40,213 nucleotides of DNA, from the NCBI GenBank assembly GCA_002449665.1, contig DJXH01000032.1, positions 1 to 40,213 on the forward strand, read 5' to 3'. The translations under genes were made by a program, and so were the position numbers. Positions 1 through 8,066 of this stretch are shown piece by piece. The stretch is from Bacteroidales bacterium UBA7009. Its GTDB lineage: Bacteria > Bacteroidota > Bacteroidia > Bacteroidales > Paludibacteraceae. The number at the start of each line of letters is the position of its first letter. The stretch's first letter is position 1. The notes under the pieces are model-generated. The model saw nothing but the letters and a program-made list of their open reading frames with translations. It made no database searches and was not told the DNA's origin.

Positions 1-79
1 GTTGTTTGCGGTCTGTAGGAGTAGTATGCTTTTGCAGGCTCGCTTTTGAACGTTTTCACGCTATAAATTGCAATCTCCG

Positions 80-152
80 TGCCACCACTTCCATCCCTGC
101 CAAATTGTCCATTTTCGTGCCATTTTTGTCCGACTTTGTGCCAAATTGTCCC
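80..152. repeat. Degenerate tandem array of about 20 bp units upstream of pheT
   Basis: Four imperfect copies begin with TGCC at 80, 98, 118 and 139, so the period is 18-21 bp. The best copies read TGCCAAATTGTCC (98 and 139) and TGCCATTTTTGTCC (118). The array ends only a few bases before the -33 box of the pheT promoter. There are no unique spacers between units, so it is not CRISPR. On the minus strand the units read GGACAA..TGGCA, which loosely resembles the array at 2741. Function unknown; it could be an operator or the remains of a mobile repeat. The bases from 1 to 79 hold nothing I can identify. Confidence 0.6.
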
Positions 153-157
153 ATATA

Positions 158-188
158 TTGCACATATAAGAAAATTGTCGTACCTTTG
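158..188 (+). promoter_or_regulatory. Bacteroidetes-type promoter for pheT
   Basis: TTG at 158-160 and TACCTTTG at 181-188 are separated by 20 bp, matching the -33/-7 consensus of the Bacteroidetes primary sigma factor. Transcription would begin near 195, giving a leader of about 23 nt before the pheT start. Confidence 0.85.
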
Positions 189-217
189 CGGGCTGAAATT
201 ATAATACTAACAACTAT

Positions 218-2728
218 ATGAATATCTCTTATAATTGGCTTAAAAGATACATCTCGCCGCTTGAAGATGCGGCGAAAGTAGCAGAACACCTTACCTCTAT
301 AGGTCTGGAAGTGGGTACGGTAGAGACCGTACAAACGATAAAAGGCGGACTTGAAGGATTAGTAGTAGGCGAAGTAAAGACCTGCATTCCCCACCCCAAC
401 AGCGACCACCTGCATATCACCACCGTCGATTACGGCGAGGGCGATGTGCAGATAGTATGCGGTGCGCCCAACGTGGCAGCCGGACAGAAAGTGATTGTCG
501 CCACTATTGGCACTCGTCTCTACAGCGGCGATGAGAGTTTTGTCATCAAGAAAGGCAAGATTCGCGGCGAAGAGAGTCTCGGTATGATTTGCGCCGAGGA
601 CGAGATAGGCGTTGGTACATCCCACGACGGTATCATCGTTCTTCCCGCAGACACTCCTATCGGACTGAAAGCCAAGGACTACTACCACATAGAGGATGAC
701 ACGCTTATAGAAGTGGATATCACTCCCAACCGCTCCGACGGCGCAAGCCACTACGGCGTAGCGCGCGACCTATATGCCTACTACAAAGCCCGCGGCACGG
801 ATGTAACTCTCACTAAACCCGATGTAAGCGACTATAAGACAGACGACAACAGTCTGCCTATCAAGGTGGAGATACAAGCCACGGACTCCTGCCCTCGATA
901 TACAGGCGTGAGCATAAGCGGCATAACGGTCAAAGAGTCGCCCGACTGGCTCAAAACAGCCTTGCAGACGATAGGACTACGCTCGATAAACAACGTGGTG
1001 GATGTTACCAACTTTATCCTTATGGAGACTGGACAACCGCTGCACGCTTTTGATGCCGACAAGATTAAAGGCGGCAAAGTGGTAGTCCGCAAGGCTCGTG
1101 AAGGTGAGCGTTTTACCACACTTGACGGCACAGAGCGCACGATGACGGCAGCCGACCTTATGATTTGCAACGAGAGCGAACCGATGTGTATAGCAGGCGT
1201 ATTCGGCGGACTGGACTCGGGCGTGAAGGACACTACGACCAACGTCTTCCTTGAGAGTGCATATTTTGAGCCTGTCGGCATCCGCAAGACAGCACGCAGA
1301 CACGGATTAAGCACCGATGCTTCTTTCCGATATGAGCGCGGCTGCGACCCGAACAACACGCTCTATGTACTCAAACGTGCCGCATTGCTCATACAGCAAG
1401 TGGCAGGAGGCAGAATAAGTATGGACATCAGCGACAACGGCACGACTGAGTTCGCCCCCTTTGAGGTTGAGATGAACATAAAACGCGTATATAGCCTGAT
1501 AGGCAAAGAGATAGGCGAAAAAACCATAGAGAGCATACTCACTTCGCTCGAAATAGGTTTCACCAGCTCGACAAAAGATGGCGAAACGATTTACGACTGC
1601 CGTGTCCCCCGCTACAGAGTTGATGTACAGAGAGAATGTGACATAGTAGAGGACATTCTGCGCATATACGGCTACAACAACATCGAGTTCCCCGAGAAAG
1701 TGAACACCAACCTCAGTTACGGCAAGAAGCCCGACCCCGTTTTCCACCAACGCCGCATAAGCGAACAACTGACGGCACAAGGGTTCAACGAGATAATGAA
1801 CAACTCTCTCACCCGCGCCGCATACTATACCAACGGCACTTGGAGCGAAAACTGCGTGAAAGTGAAGAATCCTCTCTCGCAAGACCTGAGCGTTATGAGA
1901 CAGATTCTGCTTTTTGGCGGACTTGAGTCAATACAACGCAACGTCAACCGCAAACAGCAGAACCTGCGCTTCTACGAGTTTGGCAACTGCTACCACTACA
2001 ACCCCACACTTCTTGACAGTCTGCGCGCAGAAGGCAAAACAGCCGAACCTATACAAGCCTACACAGAAGAACCGCATCTCGCTCTCTGGATTACAGGCAA
2101 CAAGACAGCACAAAGTTGGATTCGCAAAGACGAAAAAACATCGTTCTACCAACTGCACGCATACGTGAACAATATCCTCACACGTATGGGTATAGCCGTT
2201 GACAAACTTGTGACGGAGCCTGCCGTTGACCCACAGAAAGACTGCAGTTGCGGTATCTGCCAATGTTTTACGGACGGACTTGTCATAAAAACACAAAGCG
2301 GCACAAGCCTCGGATATATAGTAATGGTTGCTCCCTCGCTGCTCAAGCAGTTTGATATCGACAACCCCGTTTATTATGCAGACCTCTACTGGAACAACTT
2401 GCTGCGCGAGACGAAGAAATACAAACCCGTCATAGAAGACCTGCCGCGCTTCCCGGAAGTCAAACGCGACCTTGCACTACTGCTTGACAAGAACATCTGC
2501 TTTGCCGACCTTGAGAAAGCCGCCAAACAAGTAGAGCGCAAACTGCTCAAACAGGTAACGCTCTTTGATGTATATGAGGGCAAGAACCTCGAAGAGGGAA
2601 AGAAGTCGTATGCTCTGTCATTCGTACTCCAAGACAAAGACGATACGCTGAAAGACAAGCAGATAGAGAACATTATGTCCCGCCTGCAAAAGACCTTTGA
2701 AGAGCAGTTCGGCGCAAAACTGAGGTAA
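218..2728 (+). CDS. pheT: Phenylalanine--tRNA ligase beta subunit
   Basis: Cytoplasmic beta chain of the (alpha beta)2 phenylalanyl-tRNA synthetase, which charges tRNA-Phe. The 836-residue length is normal for the bacterial family. The N-terminus (about 1-150) carries the EMAP/Myf-type tRNA-binding domain, with PHPNSDHLHI and VCGAPNV. The central B3/B4 editing region follows, with NNVVDVTNF and GQPLHAFDADK, then the B5 domain. The C-terminal 95 residues form the FDX-ACB anticodon-binding domain (FPEVKRDLAL). The ATG at 218 sits just downstream of a strong promoter and begins with the typical MNISYNWLK. The alpha subunit gene pheS is not adjacent, which is common in Bacteroidetes. A 23-bp tandem array starts 12 bp after the stop codon. 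Confidence 0.97.
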   Translation: MNISYNWLKRYISPLEDAAKVAEHLTSIGLEVGTVETVQTIKGGLEGLVVGEVKTCIPHPNSDHLHITTVDYGEGDVQIVCGAPNVAAGQKVIVATIGTRLYSGDESFVIKKGKIRGEESLGMICAEDEIGVGTSHDGIIVLPADTPIGLKAKDYYHIEDDTLIEVDITPNRSDGASHYGVARDLYAYYKARGTDVTLTKPDVSDYKTDDNSLPIKVEIQATDSCPRYTGVSISGITVKESPDWLKTALQTIGLRSINNVVDVTNFILMETGQPLHAFDADKIKGGKVVVRKAREGERFTTLDGTERTMTAADLMICNESEPMCIAGVFGGLDSGVKDTTTNVFLESAYFEPVGIRKTARRHGLSTDASFRYERGCDPNNTLYVLKRAALLIQQVAGGRISMDISDNGTTEFAPFEVEMNIKRVYSLIGKEIGEKTIESILTSLEIGFTSSTKDGETIYDCRVPRYRVDVQRECDIVEDILRIYGYNNIEFPEKVNTNLSYGKKPDPVFHQRRISEQLTAQGFNEIMNNSLTRAAYYTNGTWSENCVKVKNPLSQDLSVMRQILLFGGLESIQRNVNRKQQNLRFYEFGNCYHYNPTLLDSLRAEGKTAEPIQAYTEEPHLALWITGNKTAQSWIRKDEKTSFYQLHAYVNNILTRMGIAVDKLVTEPAVDPQKDCSCGICQCFTDGLVIKTQSGTSLGYIVMVAPSLLKQFDIDNPVYYADLYWNNLLRETKKYKPVIEDLPRFPEVKRDLALLLDKNICFADLEKAAKQVERKLLKQVTLFDVYEGKNLEEGKKSYALSFVLQDKDDTLKDKQIENIMSRLQKTFEEQFGAKLR

Positions 2729-2740
2729 AAACAAAATTCA

Positions 2741-2832
2741 CCGCAAAAATCGGAAGTGAAACACCGCAAAAATCGGAAGTGAAATGCCACAAAAATCGGA
2801 AGTGAAATGCCACAAAAATCGGAAGTAGTATT
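2741..2832 (+). repeat. Four-unit 23-bp tandem array upstream of the DUF4143 ATPase gene
   Basis: Units start at 2741, 2764, 2787 and 2810 with an exact 23-bp period. The shared core is CAAAAATCGGAAGT. Units 1 and 2 start CCGC, units 3 and 4 start CCAC, and unit 4 diverges after the core. The array fills the gap between the pheT stop and the promoter of the next gene, and its last base pairs merge into the -33 TTG box at 2831. There are no spacers. In architecture it resembles the 23-bp tandem repeats of the BrickBuilt MITEs of Porphyromonas, but I cannot confirm homology. An operator role for the adjacent ATPase gene is an inference. Confidence 0.9.
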
Positions 2833-2861
2833 GCGTAACTAAAAATAAAGCAGTACTTTTG
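2831..2861 (+). promoter_or_regulatory. Promoter of the DUF4143 ATPase gene
   Basis: TTG at 2831-2833 and TACTTTTG at 2854-2861 have a 20-bp spacer. The -33 box abuts the tandem array. Transcription would start near 2868, about 20 nt before the ATG at 2888. Confidence 0.82.
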
Positions 2862-2887
2862 CTGCCGATTTCAATCCTTTAAGAGAT

Positions 2888-4177
2888 ATGGACTATTTAA
2901 GGCGAATTTTTGACCATACTTTAAGCGAGTATTTAGAGGCTTTCGGTGCGGTACTGATAGAGGGACCAAAGTGGTGCGGCAAGACAACTACGGCGGAACA
3001 GCAGGCACGTAGTGTCCTAAAAATGCAGAACACGGATGAGTTGGAAGCCAATATGGCAACGGCACAAACCAAGCCGTCTATTCTGCTACGAGGCGATACT
3101 CCTCGGCTGTTGGACGAGTGGCAAGTGGCACCGCAACTATGGGATGCAGTGCGCAGTGAAGTGGACGAACGGCAAGATGTAGGGCAATTCATCTTGACAG
3201 GTTCAAATACCGTTGATAAGACGCAAATCAAGCATAGCGGCAATGGTCGCATTGCGCGGCTCAAGATGACCACAATGAGTTTGTGGGAATCATTAGAGTC
3301 CAACGGTTGCATTTCCCTCAAAGAATTGTTCAACAACCCTTCCGGGGATATTGATGGTCTGCAATCATCGCTTTCGGTTGATCAATTGGTTTTTGCCGCT
3401 TGCCGTGGCGGTTGGCCGGCTTCGTTAAGTCGTAAGACGGACAATGCCAAATTGCTGGTAGCAAAGAACTATTTCACAACGGTTTGCGAATCAGACATAC
3501 AGAATGTGGACGGCGTGGAGCGAAGTGCTTCGTTAGCGAAGATTATGCTACGCTCCTACGCGAGAAACATATCCACATTGGCAAAGAAGTCCGGCATTTT
3601 AGCCGATATGAATGCAACGAGCGAAACACTATCTCCTAAGACTTTCGATGACTACCAAAATGCTTTGCAACGCCTTTTTGTCATACAAGACATTGAGGCT
3701 TGGAATCCTGCTATCCGCTCCAAAACTGCCATTCGTAGCGGATTGAAACGCGCTTTTGCCGATCCGTCTATCGCTGTGGCGGCATTAGGTTTGTCTCCCG
3801 ACACGCTTATACGAGATATGAAGACTTTCGGTTTTATCTTCGAGAATCTCTGCGCACGCGACTTGAAAGCCTACTCATACGGTATCGGCGGTGAACTGAA
3901 TTATTACCACGACCGATACGATTTGGAAGCGGATTTTGTCTTGCATATTGAAGACGGAAGATATGCACTTATTGAGTGCAAATTAGGAAGTCAAGATATT
4001 GAGGAGGGTGCACAGCATTTGCTCGAATTGCGCAATCTTGTGCGCAAACACAATGCGAATGAGCCTCAAGTACCTCTGCGCGAACCTGATTTGCTGATAG
4101 TTCTGACAGGAGGAAAAATTGCCTACACGCGTCCCGATGGTGTCAAAATAATCCCCATCGGCTGCTTGAAACCGTAA
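2888..4177 (+). CDS. AAA-type ATPase with C-terminal DUF4143 (nuclease-like) domain
   Basis: A 429-residue ATPase of the AAA_14/DUF4143 family, which is abundant and multicopy in Bacteroidales and has no settled function. Walker A is GPKWCGKT at residues 26-33. A Walker B-like LLDEWQ lies near 75, followed by the sensor-like ILTGSN near 100. The C-terminal DUF4143 part contains a D...ExK arrangement: D349 in EADF, then E363 and K365 in ECK, followed by LG. This fits a PD-(D/E)XK nuclease fold with its acidic and lysine residues intact. There is no signal peptide or membrane segment, so it is cytoplasmic. The gene has its own promoter, preceded by the 23-bp array. A role in defence, repeat binding or mobile-element biology is possible but not shown. 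Family call is firm; function is unknown. Confidence 0.9.
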   Translation: MDYLRRIFDHTLSEYLEAFGAVLIEGPKWCGKTTTAEQQARSVLKMQNTDELEANMATAQTKPSILLRGDTPRLLDEWQVAPQLWDAVRSEVDERQDVGQFILTGSNTVDKTQIKHSGNGRIARLKMTTMSLWESLESNGCISLKELFNNPSGDIDGLQSSLSVDQLVFAACRGGWPASLSRKTDNAKLLVAKNYFTTVCESDIQNVDGVERSASLAKIMLRSYARNISTLAKKSGILADMNATSETLSPKTFDDYQNALQRLFVIQDIEAWNPAIRSKTAIRSGLKRAFADPSIAVAALGLSPDTLIRDMKTFGFIFENLCARDLKAYSYGIGGELNYYHDRYDLEADFVLHIEDGRYALIECKLGSQDIEEGAQHLLELRNLVRKHNANEPQVPLREPDLLIVLTGGKIAYTRPDGVKIIPIGCLKP

Positions 4178-4235
4178 TTGGACTTGCAGAACTGCACAAA
4201 ACAGAATAATTACAAATAAAGATATTACGAGCAAT

Positions 4236-5753
4236 ATGACACTTCAAGACGAGATACTACGCAGGCGCACGTTCGCCATAGTCAGCCACCCCGATGCTGG
4301 TAAGACCACCCTCACCGAAAAACTGCTGCTCTACGGCGGTGCAATACACGTGGCAGGTGCCGTCAAGTCGAACAAGATAAAACGCACCGCTACCTCCGAC
4401 TGGATGGAGATAGAGAAACAGCGCGGCATCAGCGTTGCCACTTCCGTAATGGGATTCGACTATGCTTGCAGCACTGCCCGCGAACAGATTTATCACATCA
4501 ATATCCTTGACACTCCGGGGCACCAAGACTTTGCCGAAGACACTTTCCGTACCCTCACCGCCGTGGATAGCGTTATCATCGTGATTGACAGTGCAAAAGG
4601 CGTTGAGGCACAGACACGCCGATTGATGGAAGTGTGTCGTATGCGCAAGACACCGGTAATGGTGTTTATGAACAAGATGGACCGCGAAGGTAAAGACCCG
4701 TTTGACCTGATGGACGATGTGGAGAAAGAACTTGGCATACGCGTAACGCCTATGACTTGGGCAAATGGTCAAGGACTGAAATTCAGCGAGGTATGGACAC
4801 GCGGCAGCGAGCAGTGGGAGACACAAATATCCGAGTCAGACCGCGAACTGCTAAATGAAGTATATCCCGTCTTTGACCGTAACGAGTACCTTGCGGGCGA
4901 CCTTGCACCGGTCTTCTACGGCAGTGCATACAAGACAATAGGTGTGCAGGAACTGCTTGATTTCTTCGTTCGTAACGCTCCGTCACCACTGCCCGTACAA
5001 GCAGAAGAGCGCAAAGTGGATCCGATGGAACCGACATTCACCGGTTTCTGCTTTAAGATTCACGCCAATATGGACCCCAACCACCGCTCTTGCATAGCCT
5101 TCTTCAAGATTTGCAGCGGCGTTTTCCACCGCAACGAGTGGTACACGCTTATGCCTCCTGAGGGCGGCAAACCTGCCACGATGCGTTTTTCCTCCCCCAC
5201 CTGCTTTATGGCGCAGAAGAAAGAGACTGTGGATGAGGCTTTTGCCGGCGATATAGTGGGTCTGCCCGACACGGGAAACTTCAAGATAGGCGACACACTT
5301 ACATCCGGGGAGATACTCCACTTCAAAGGCTTGCCGTCTTTCTCGCCGGAGATGTTCAAGTACATTGAGAATGCCGACCCGATGAAGCAGAAACAACTTG
5401 ACAAGGGTGTAAGACAACTGATGGACGAGGGCGTAGCGCAACTGTTTGTCAGTCAAATGAACGGCAGGAAGATAATCGGCACGGTGGGGCAACTTCAGTT
5501 TGAAGTGATTCAATACCGTCTTGAACACGAGTACAACGCATTATGCCGCTGGGAGAGCCTGCCTATGTACAAAGCCTGCTGGATAGAGAGCGACGATGAG
5601 GCAGAACTTGAGATGTTCAAGAAACGCAAAGCCCAATATATGGCCCTTGACAAGGAAGGCAGGGATGTGTTTATGGCAGACAGCGCATACGTGCTTGGTA
5701 TGGCGCAACAGGACTACAAACATATCCGCTTCCATTTCACAAGCGAATTCTAA
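4236..5753 (+). CDS. prfC: Peptide chain release factor 3
   Basis: Translational GTPase that removes RF1/RF2 from the ribosome after peptide release. The 505 residues are slightly fewer than E. coli RF3 (529) but typical for Bacteroidetes. G1 is SHPDAGKTTLTEK near 17-29, G3 is DTPGHQDF and G4 is NKMD. The YGGAIHVAGAVK stretch after G1 is characteristic of RF3 and separates it from EF-G and LepA. The RF3 C-terminal domain follows, with GTVGQLQFEV. There are 58 bp between the ATPase stop and this ATG. I see no TAnnTTTG promoter there, so it may be read from the ATPase promoter or from one inside that gene. Confidence 0.96.
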   Translation: MTLQDEILRRRTFAIVSHPDAGKTTLTEKLLLYGGAIHVAGAVKSNKIKRTATSDWMEIEKQRGISVATSVMGFDYACSTAREQIYHINILDTPGHQDFAEDTFRTLTAVDSVIIVIDSAKGVEAQTRRLMEVCRMRKTPVMVFMNKMDREGKDPFDLMDDVEKELGIRVTPMTWANGQGLKFSEVWTRGSEQWETQISESDRELLNEVYPVFDRNEYLAGDLAPVFYGSAYKTIGVQELLDFFVRNAPSPLPVQAEERKVDPMEPTFTGFCFKIHANMDPNHRSCIAFFKICSGVFHRNEWYTLMPPEGGKPATMRFSSPTCFMAQKKETVDEAFAGDIVGLPDTGNFKIGDTLTSGEILHFKGLPSFSPEMFKYIENADPMKQKQLDKGVRQLMDEGVAQLFVSQMNGRKIIGTVGQLQFEVIQYRLEHEYNALCRWESLPMYKACWIESDDEAELEMFKKRKAQYMALDKEGRDVFMADSAYVLGMAQQDYKHIRFHFTSEF

Positions 5754-5757
5754 ACGT

Positions 5758-5829
5758 GTACCTGAAGGTACCGTAGTTTGCGTATATTTATGTAAACAAC
5801 GTAGATTACGAAAATTACGAAAATTACGC
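5758..5829. repeat. Short hairpin and 9-bp tandem repeats between convergent genes
   Basis: The gap between prfC and the convergent glycosyltransferase gene holds a perfect 5-bp stem, GTACC-TGAA-GGTAC (5758-5771). It also holds a 2.8-copy tandem repeat of ATTACGAAA with 9-bp period (5805-5829). The repeat runs into the stop codon of the minus-strand gene. No U-tract terminator is evident, so any termination role is weak. Confidence 0.5.
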
Positions 5830-7017
5830 ATTTTGCGTATAGAGGTTCGTTATTTCCTCCGCTATGCGGCTCCATTTGTAGTGGATAGCCTCACGGCGAG
5901 CCGCATCAGCAAGCGAAGAGTAGAAACTCTCGTCAGTAAGCAGTCTAACTATATTATGCGCCATAGCATCAATATCATTAAAACGGCTCAATAGTCCGGT
6001 AGCCTCTCTTCCTATAGCCAATCTGTCTTTTACTGCATCATCGGCACTGTTTATCACATACGGTACGCCTCCTACTCTCGTTGCCGCCACCGGCAGACCG
6101 GCAGCCATAGCCTCGGCAAAGACTATTCCCTGACTTTCCTCTTGCGTATGGAGAGCAAAAACGCGCGCTTCTGCATACAGCCGCAGCAGTTCGTCTTGCG
6201 GTATATCGGGACAAAGACGTATGCGCTCCTTATCAGGCGAAGCGGCAATATAGTCAAGCATCTGACTATAAGTTCCTTTGTCTTTATTCACTCCGGCTAT
6301 AATGAGTTCGGCATCGCGAACCTGCTTGCAAACGAGGTCAAAAGCCTGCAAGAGTTGCATACGCCCCTTGCGTGTGGACATAGTGCCGACCGACAGGATT
6401 ATCTTCTTTTCTTTACGCAAAGGCGAAGGAGTGATATTAAAATATCTGTCGTTGATACCCTGCGGGATAACATACATCTTCGGCAGGCGGCGAAGTCCGT
6501 ACTGCTCGATGGCATTTTTGACGTAGCCCGTATCAACTATACAGCGATCGGCAGCCTCAAGCAAACGCCGCTCAAAATAGGACTGACGGACAAACTGATA
6601 CAGGCCTTTGAGCGTAAAACGATGACGCAGGGCATTGCGTTTCTCTACCTCGGTCAGTCCGTGAACGGTAAGCATAGTGGAATAGTTTTGTTGACGGCTC
6701 CACTTATAAAGGCGATAGCAGAAACGGTGGGTACCGTGTATATGGACTGCATCGGGCGCAAAAGAGGTGATAAAAGTCTGAATATCTTTAAGTCGTGACA
6801 CAGCGTCCTCATAATGCCTGCCGTATGTACGATAACGTAAGACTTTTATATCCGGCTCCTGCTCCTCAATATCACGTCCGTCAACGCGCGGATAGTCGAT
6901 GACTATCACATTATGCCGTTTTGCCAACTCGTGAGCCAAGCCATAGACTGACGACTCCGTGCCGCCTTTGATACAAGAAATATCTTCAGGATAAGGACCA
7001 ACTAAAACAATCTTCAT
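5824..7017 (-). CDS. Glycosyltransferase family 4 (GT-B fold)
   Basis: A 397-residue retaining glycosyltransferase. The N-terminus has MKIVLVGPYPED followed by GGTESSVYGLAHELAKRH, the acceptor-side Rossmann domain. The donor domain starts near ILSVGTMSTRKGR. The sugar-nucleotide site is EESQGIVFAEAMAAGLPVAA, the E-x7-E signature. I place the start at 7017 rather than at the longer open frame (7050), because this ATG overlaps the TGA of the upstream GT2 gene in an ATGA arrangement and gives the standard N-terminus. It is the last gene of the long minus-strand cluster. The sugar is unknown; a role in surface glycan assembly at the inner membrane is inferred from context. Confidence 0.9.
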   Translation of the reverse strand: MKIVLVGPYPEDISCIKGGTESSVYGLAHELAKRHNVIVIDYPRVDGRDIEEQEPDIKVLRYRTYGRHYEDAVSRLKDIQTFITSFAPDAVHIHGTHRFCYRLYKWSRQQNYSTMLTVHGLTEVEKRNALRHRFTLKGLYQFVRQSYFERRLLEAADRCIVDTGYVKNAIEQYGLRRLPKMYVIPQGINDRYFNITPSPLRKEKKIILSVGTMSTRKGRMQLLQAFDLVCKQVRDAELIIAGVNKDKGTYSQMLDYIAASPDKERIRLCPDIPQDELLRLYAEARVFALHTQEESQGIVFAEAMAAGLPVAATRVGGVPYVINSADDAVKDRLAIGREATGLLSRFNDIDAMAHNIVRLLTDESFYSSLADAARREAIHYKWSRIAEEITNLYTQNA

Positions 7018-8066
7018 AAGCGTCTGTTTTTCAATCTCAATAGATAACAATATAATAGCGGAGATATATTAGCAAGATGTACCTTCCAAGCATTGTACAT
7101 CTCAAAATGAGTACGTAGCGGATAAATCCGTTTTTCGCGCAACATACGGAAGAGCGTTTTTCTTTCCTTCCAAAAGTCGAAGGCAATAAGATGTAATACC
7201 GACATTGCCACACCGGTTATCTCGCTCCTGAACCAACGGTTGCTTGGTGAAAGTCGGGATGTCGTTTGCAGACTGTCTATAAGCGACAATTTGTCGCGCA
7301 GCACCTTGCGGCGCTTCTCTTCGGATGTGGCACGGCTGATACTGCCTTTTCTATAGAGGTAGTTATAAACCACTTGCGCCGTAGCCCCTACCATGTCGGC
7401 AGCAAGCATAACGCGCGGTGTCCACTCCGTATCTTCGTAATAAATGCCTTCCTTAAAGAGTATGGGTTCACCTTCAGGCGGCAGCAACATCTCACGACTT
7501 ATCATAAACTGCGTTGCATAACAAGCATATCCCATACGGTCTTGAAGATAAGTGTCTCCCGTAACTATGCTCTGGTCTGTATCTATCAGATGCGGAGTCT
7601 TATTGACCTCAAAGCGTTCATAGACACGGGACACGGGAGATATATAGCGGGACGGCGCAGCGGGCGCAGACTTCTCGTCAGAGGAGAAAATAAGGCGGAC
7701 GTTCTGATAGTCAAACTTGAGTATATCCAAACCGTCCTGCTCCATCTTGCGCGTAAGTGCCGCAGCGGTATTCGGCTCTATATAATCGTCTGAATCAACA
7801 AACTGCACATACTTGCCTTTTGCTATTTTCAGTCCGGAATTTCGTGCAGCAGACAACCCTCCGTTCGAGCGATGAATAGTACGAATGTTAGAATATTGAG
7901 CGGCATAGTCATCGCATATAGCAGGACAGGCATCGGGCGAACCGTCATCTACAAGAATAATCTCATACTCATCGGTTGGCAAGTCTTGCTGCAAAAGGCT
8001 GTCAACGCACTTGCGCAGATAGTCTTCCACGTTATAAATTGGCACTATGTAACTGAGTATCAACAT
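7014..8066 (-). CDS. Glycosyltransferase family 2 (GT-A fold)
   Basis: A 350-residue GT2 enzyme. It begins with the typical ILSYIVPIYNVEDYL and has DDG at 40-42, then NGGLSAARNSGL near 68-79. The metal-binding DSDD is at 91-94, in QFVDSDDYIEP. There is no obvious membrane segment, so it is probably cytoplasmic or peripheral. It transfers an activated sugar to a growing glycan; donor and acceptor are unknown. Its start overlaps the stop of the upstream GT4 gene by 7 bp, and its stop overlaps the next gene by 3 bp, so the three transferases are translationally coupled. Confidence 0.93.
   Translation of the reverse strand: MLILSYIVPIYNVEDYLRKCVDSLLQQDLPTDEYEIILVDDGSPDACPAICDDYAAQYSNIRTIHRSNGGLSAARNSGLKIAKGKYVQFVDSDDYIEPNTAAALTRKMEQDGLDILKFDYQNVRLIFSSDEKSAPAAPSRYISPVSRVYERFEVNKTPHLIDTDQSIVTGDTYLQDRMGYACYATQFMISREMLLPPEGEPILFKEGIYYEDTEWTPRVMLAADMVGATAQVVYNYLYRKGSISRATSEEKRRKVLRDKLSLIDSLQTTSRLSPSNRWFRSEITGVAMSVLHLIAFDFWKERKTLFRMLREKRIYPLRTHFEMYNAWKVHLANISPLLYCYLLRLKNRRL

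Noticed and set aside
6..221. Small plus-strand open frame before pheT
   Set aside because: It runs through the repeat array and the pheT promoter and overlaps the pheT start; no recognisable features.
2741..2832. CRISPR array
   Set aside because: Units abut directly with no variable spacers, only four units, and no cas genes nearby.
6142..6798. 218-codon plus-strand open frame
   Set aside because: Antisense to the GT4 gene with its E-x7-E motif; composition is that of a shadow frame.
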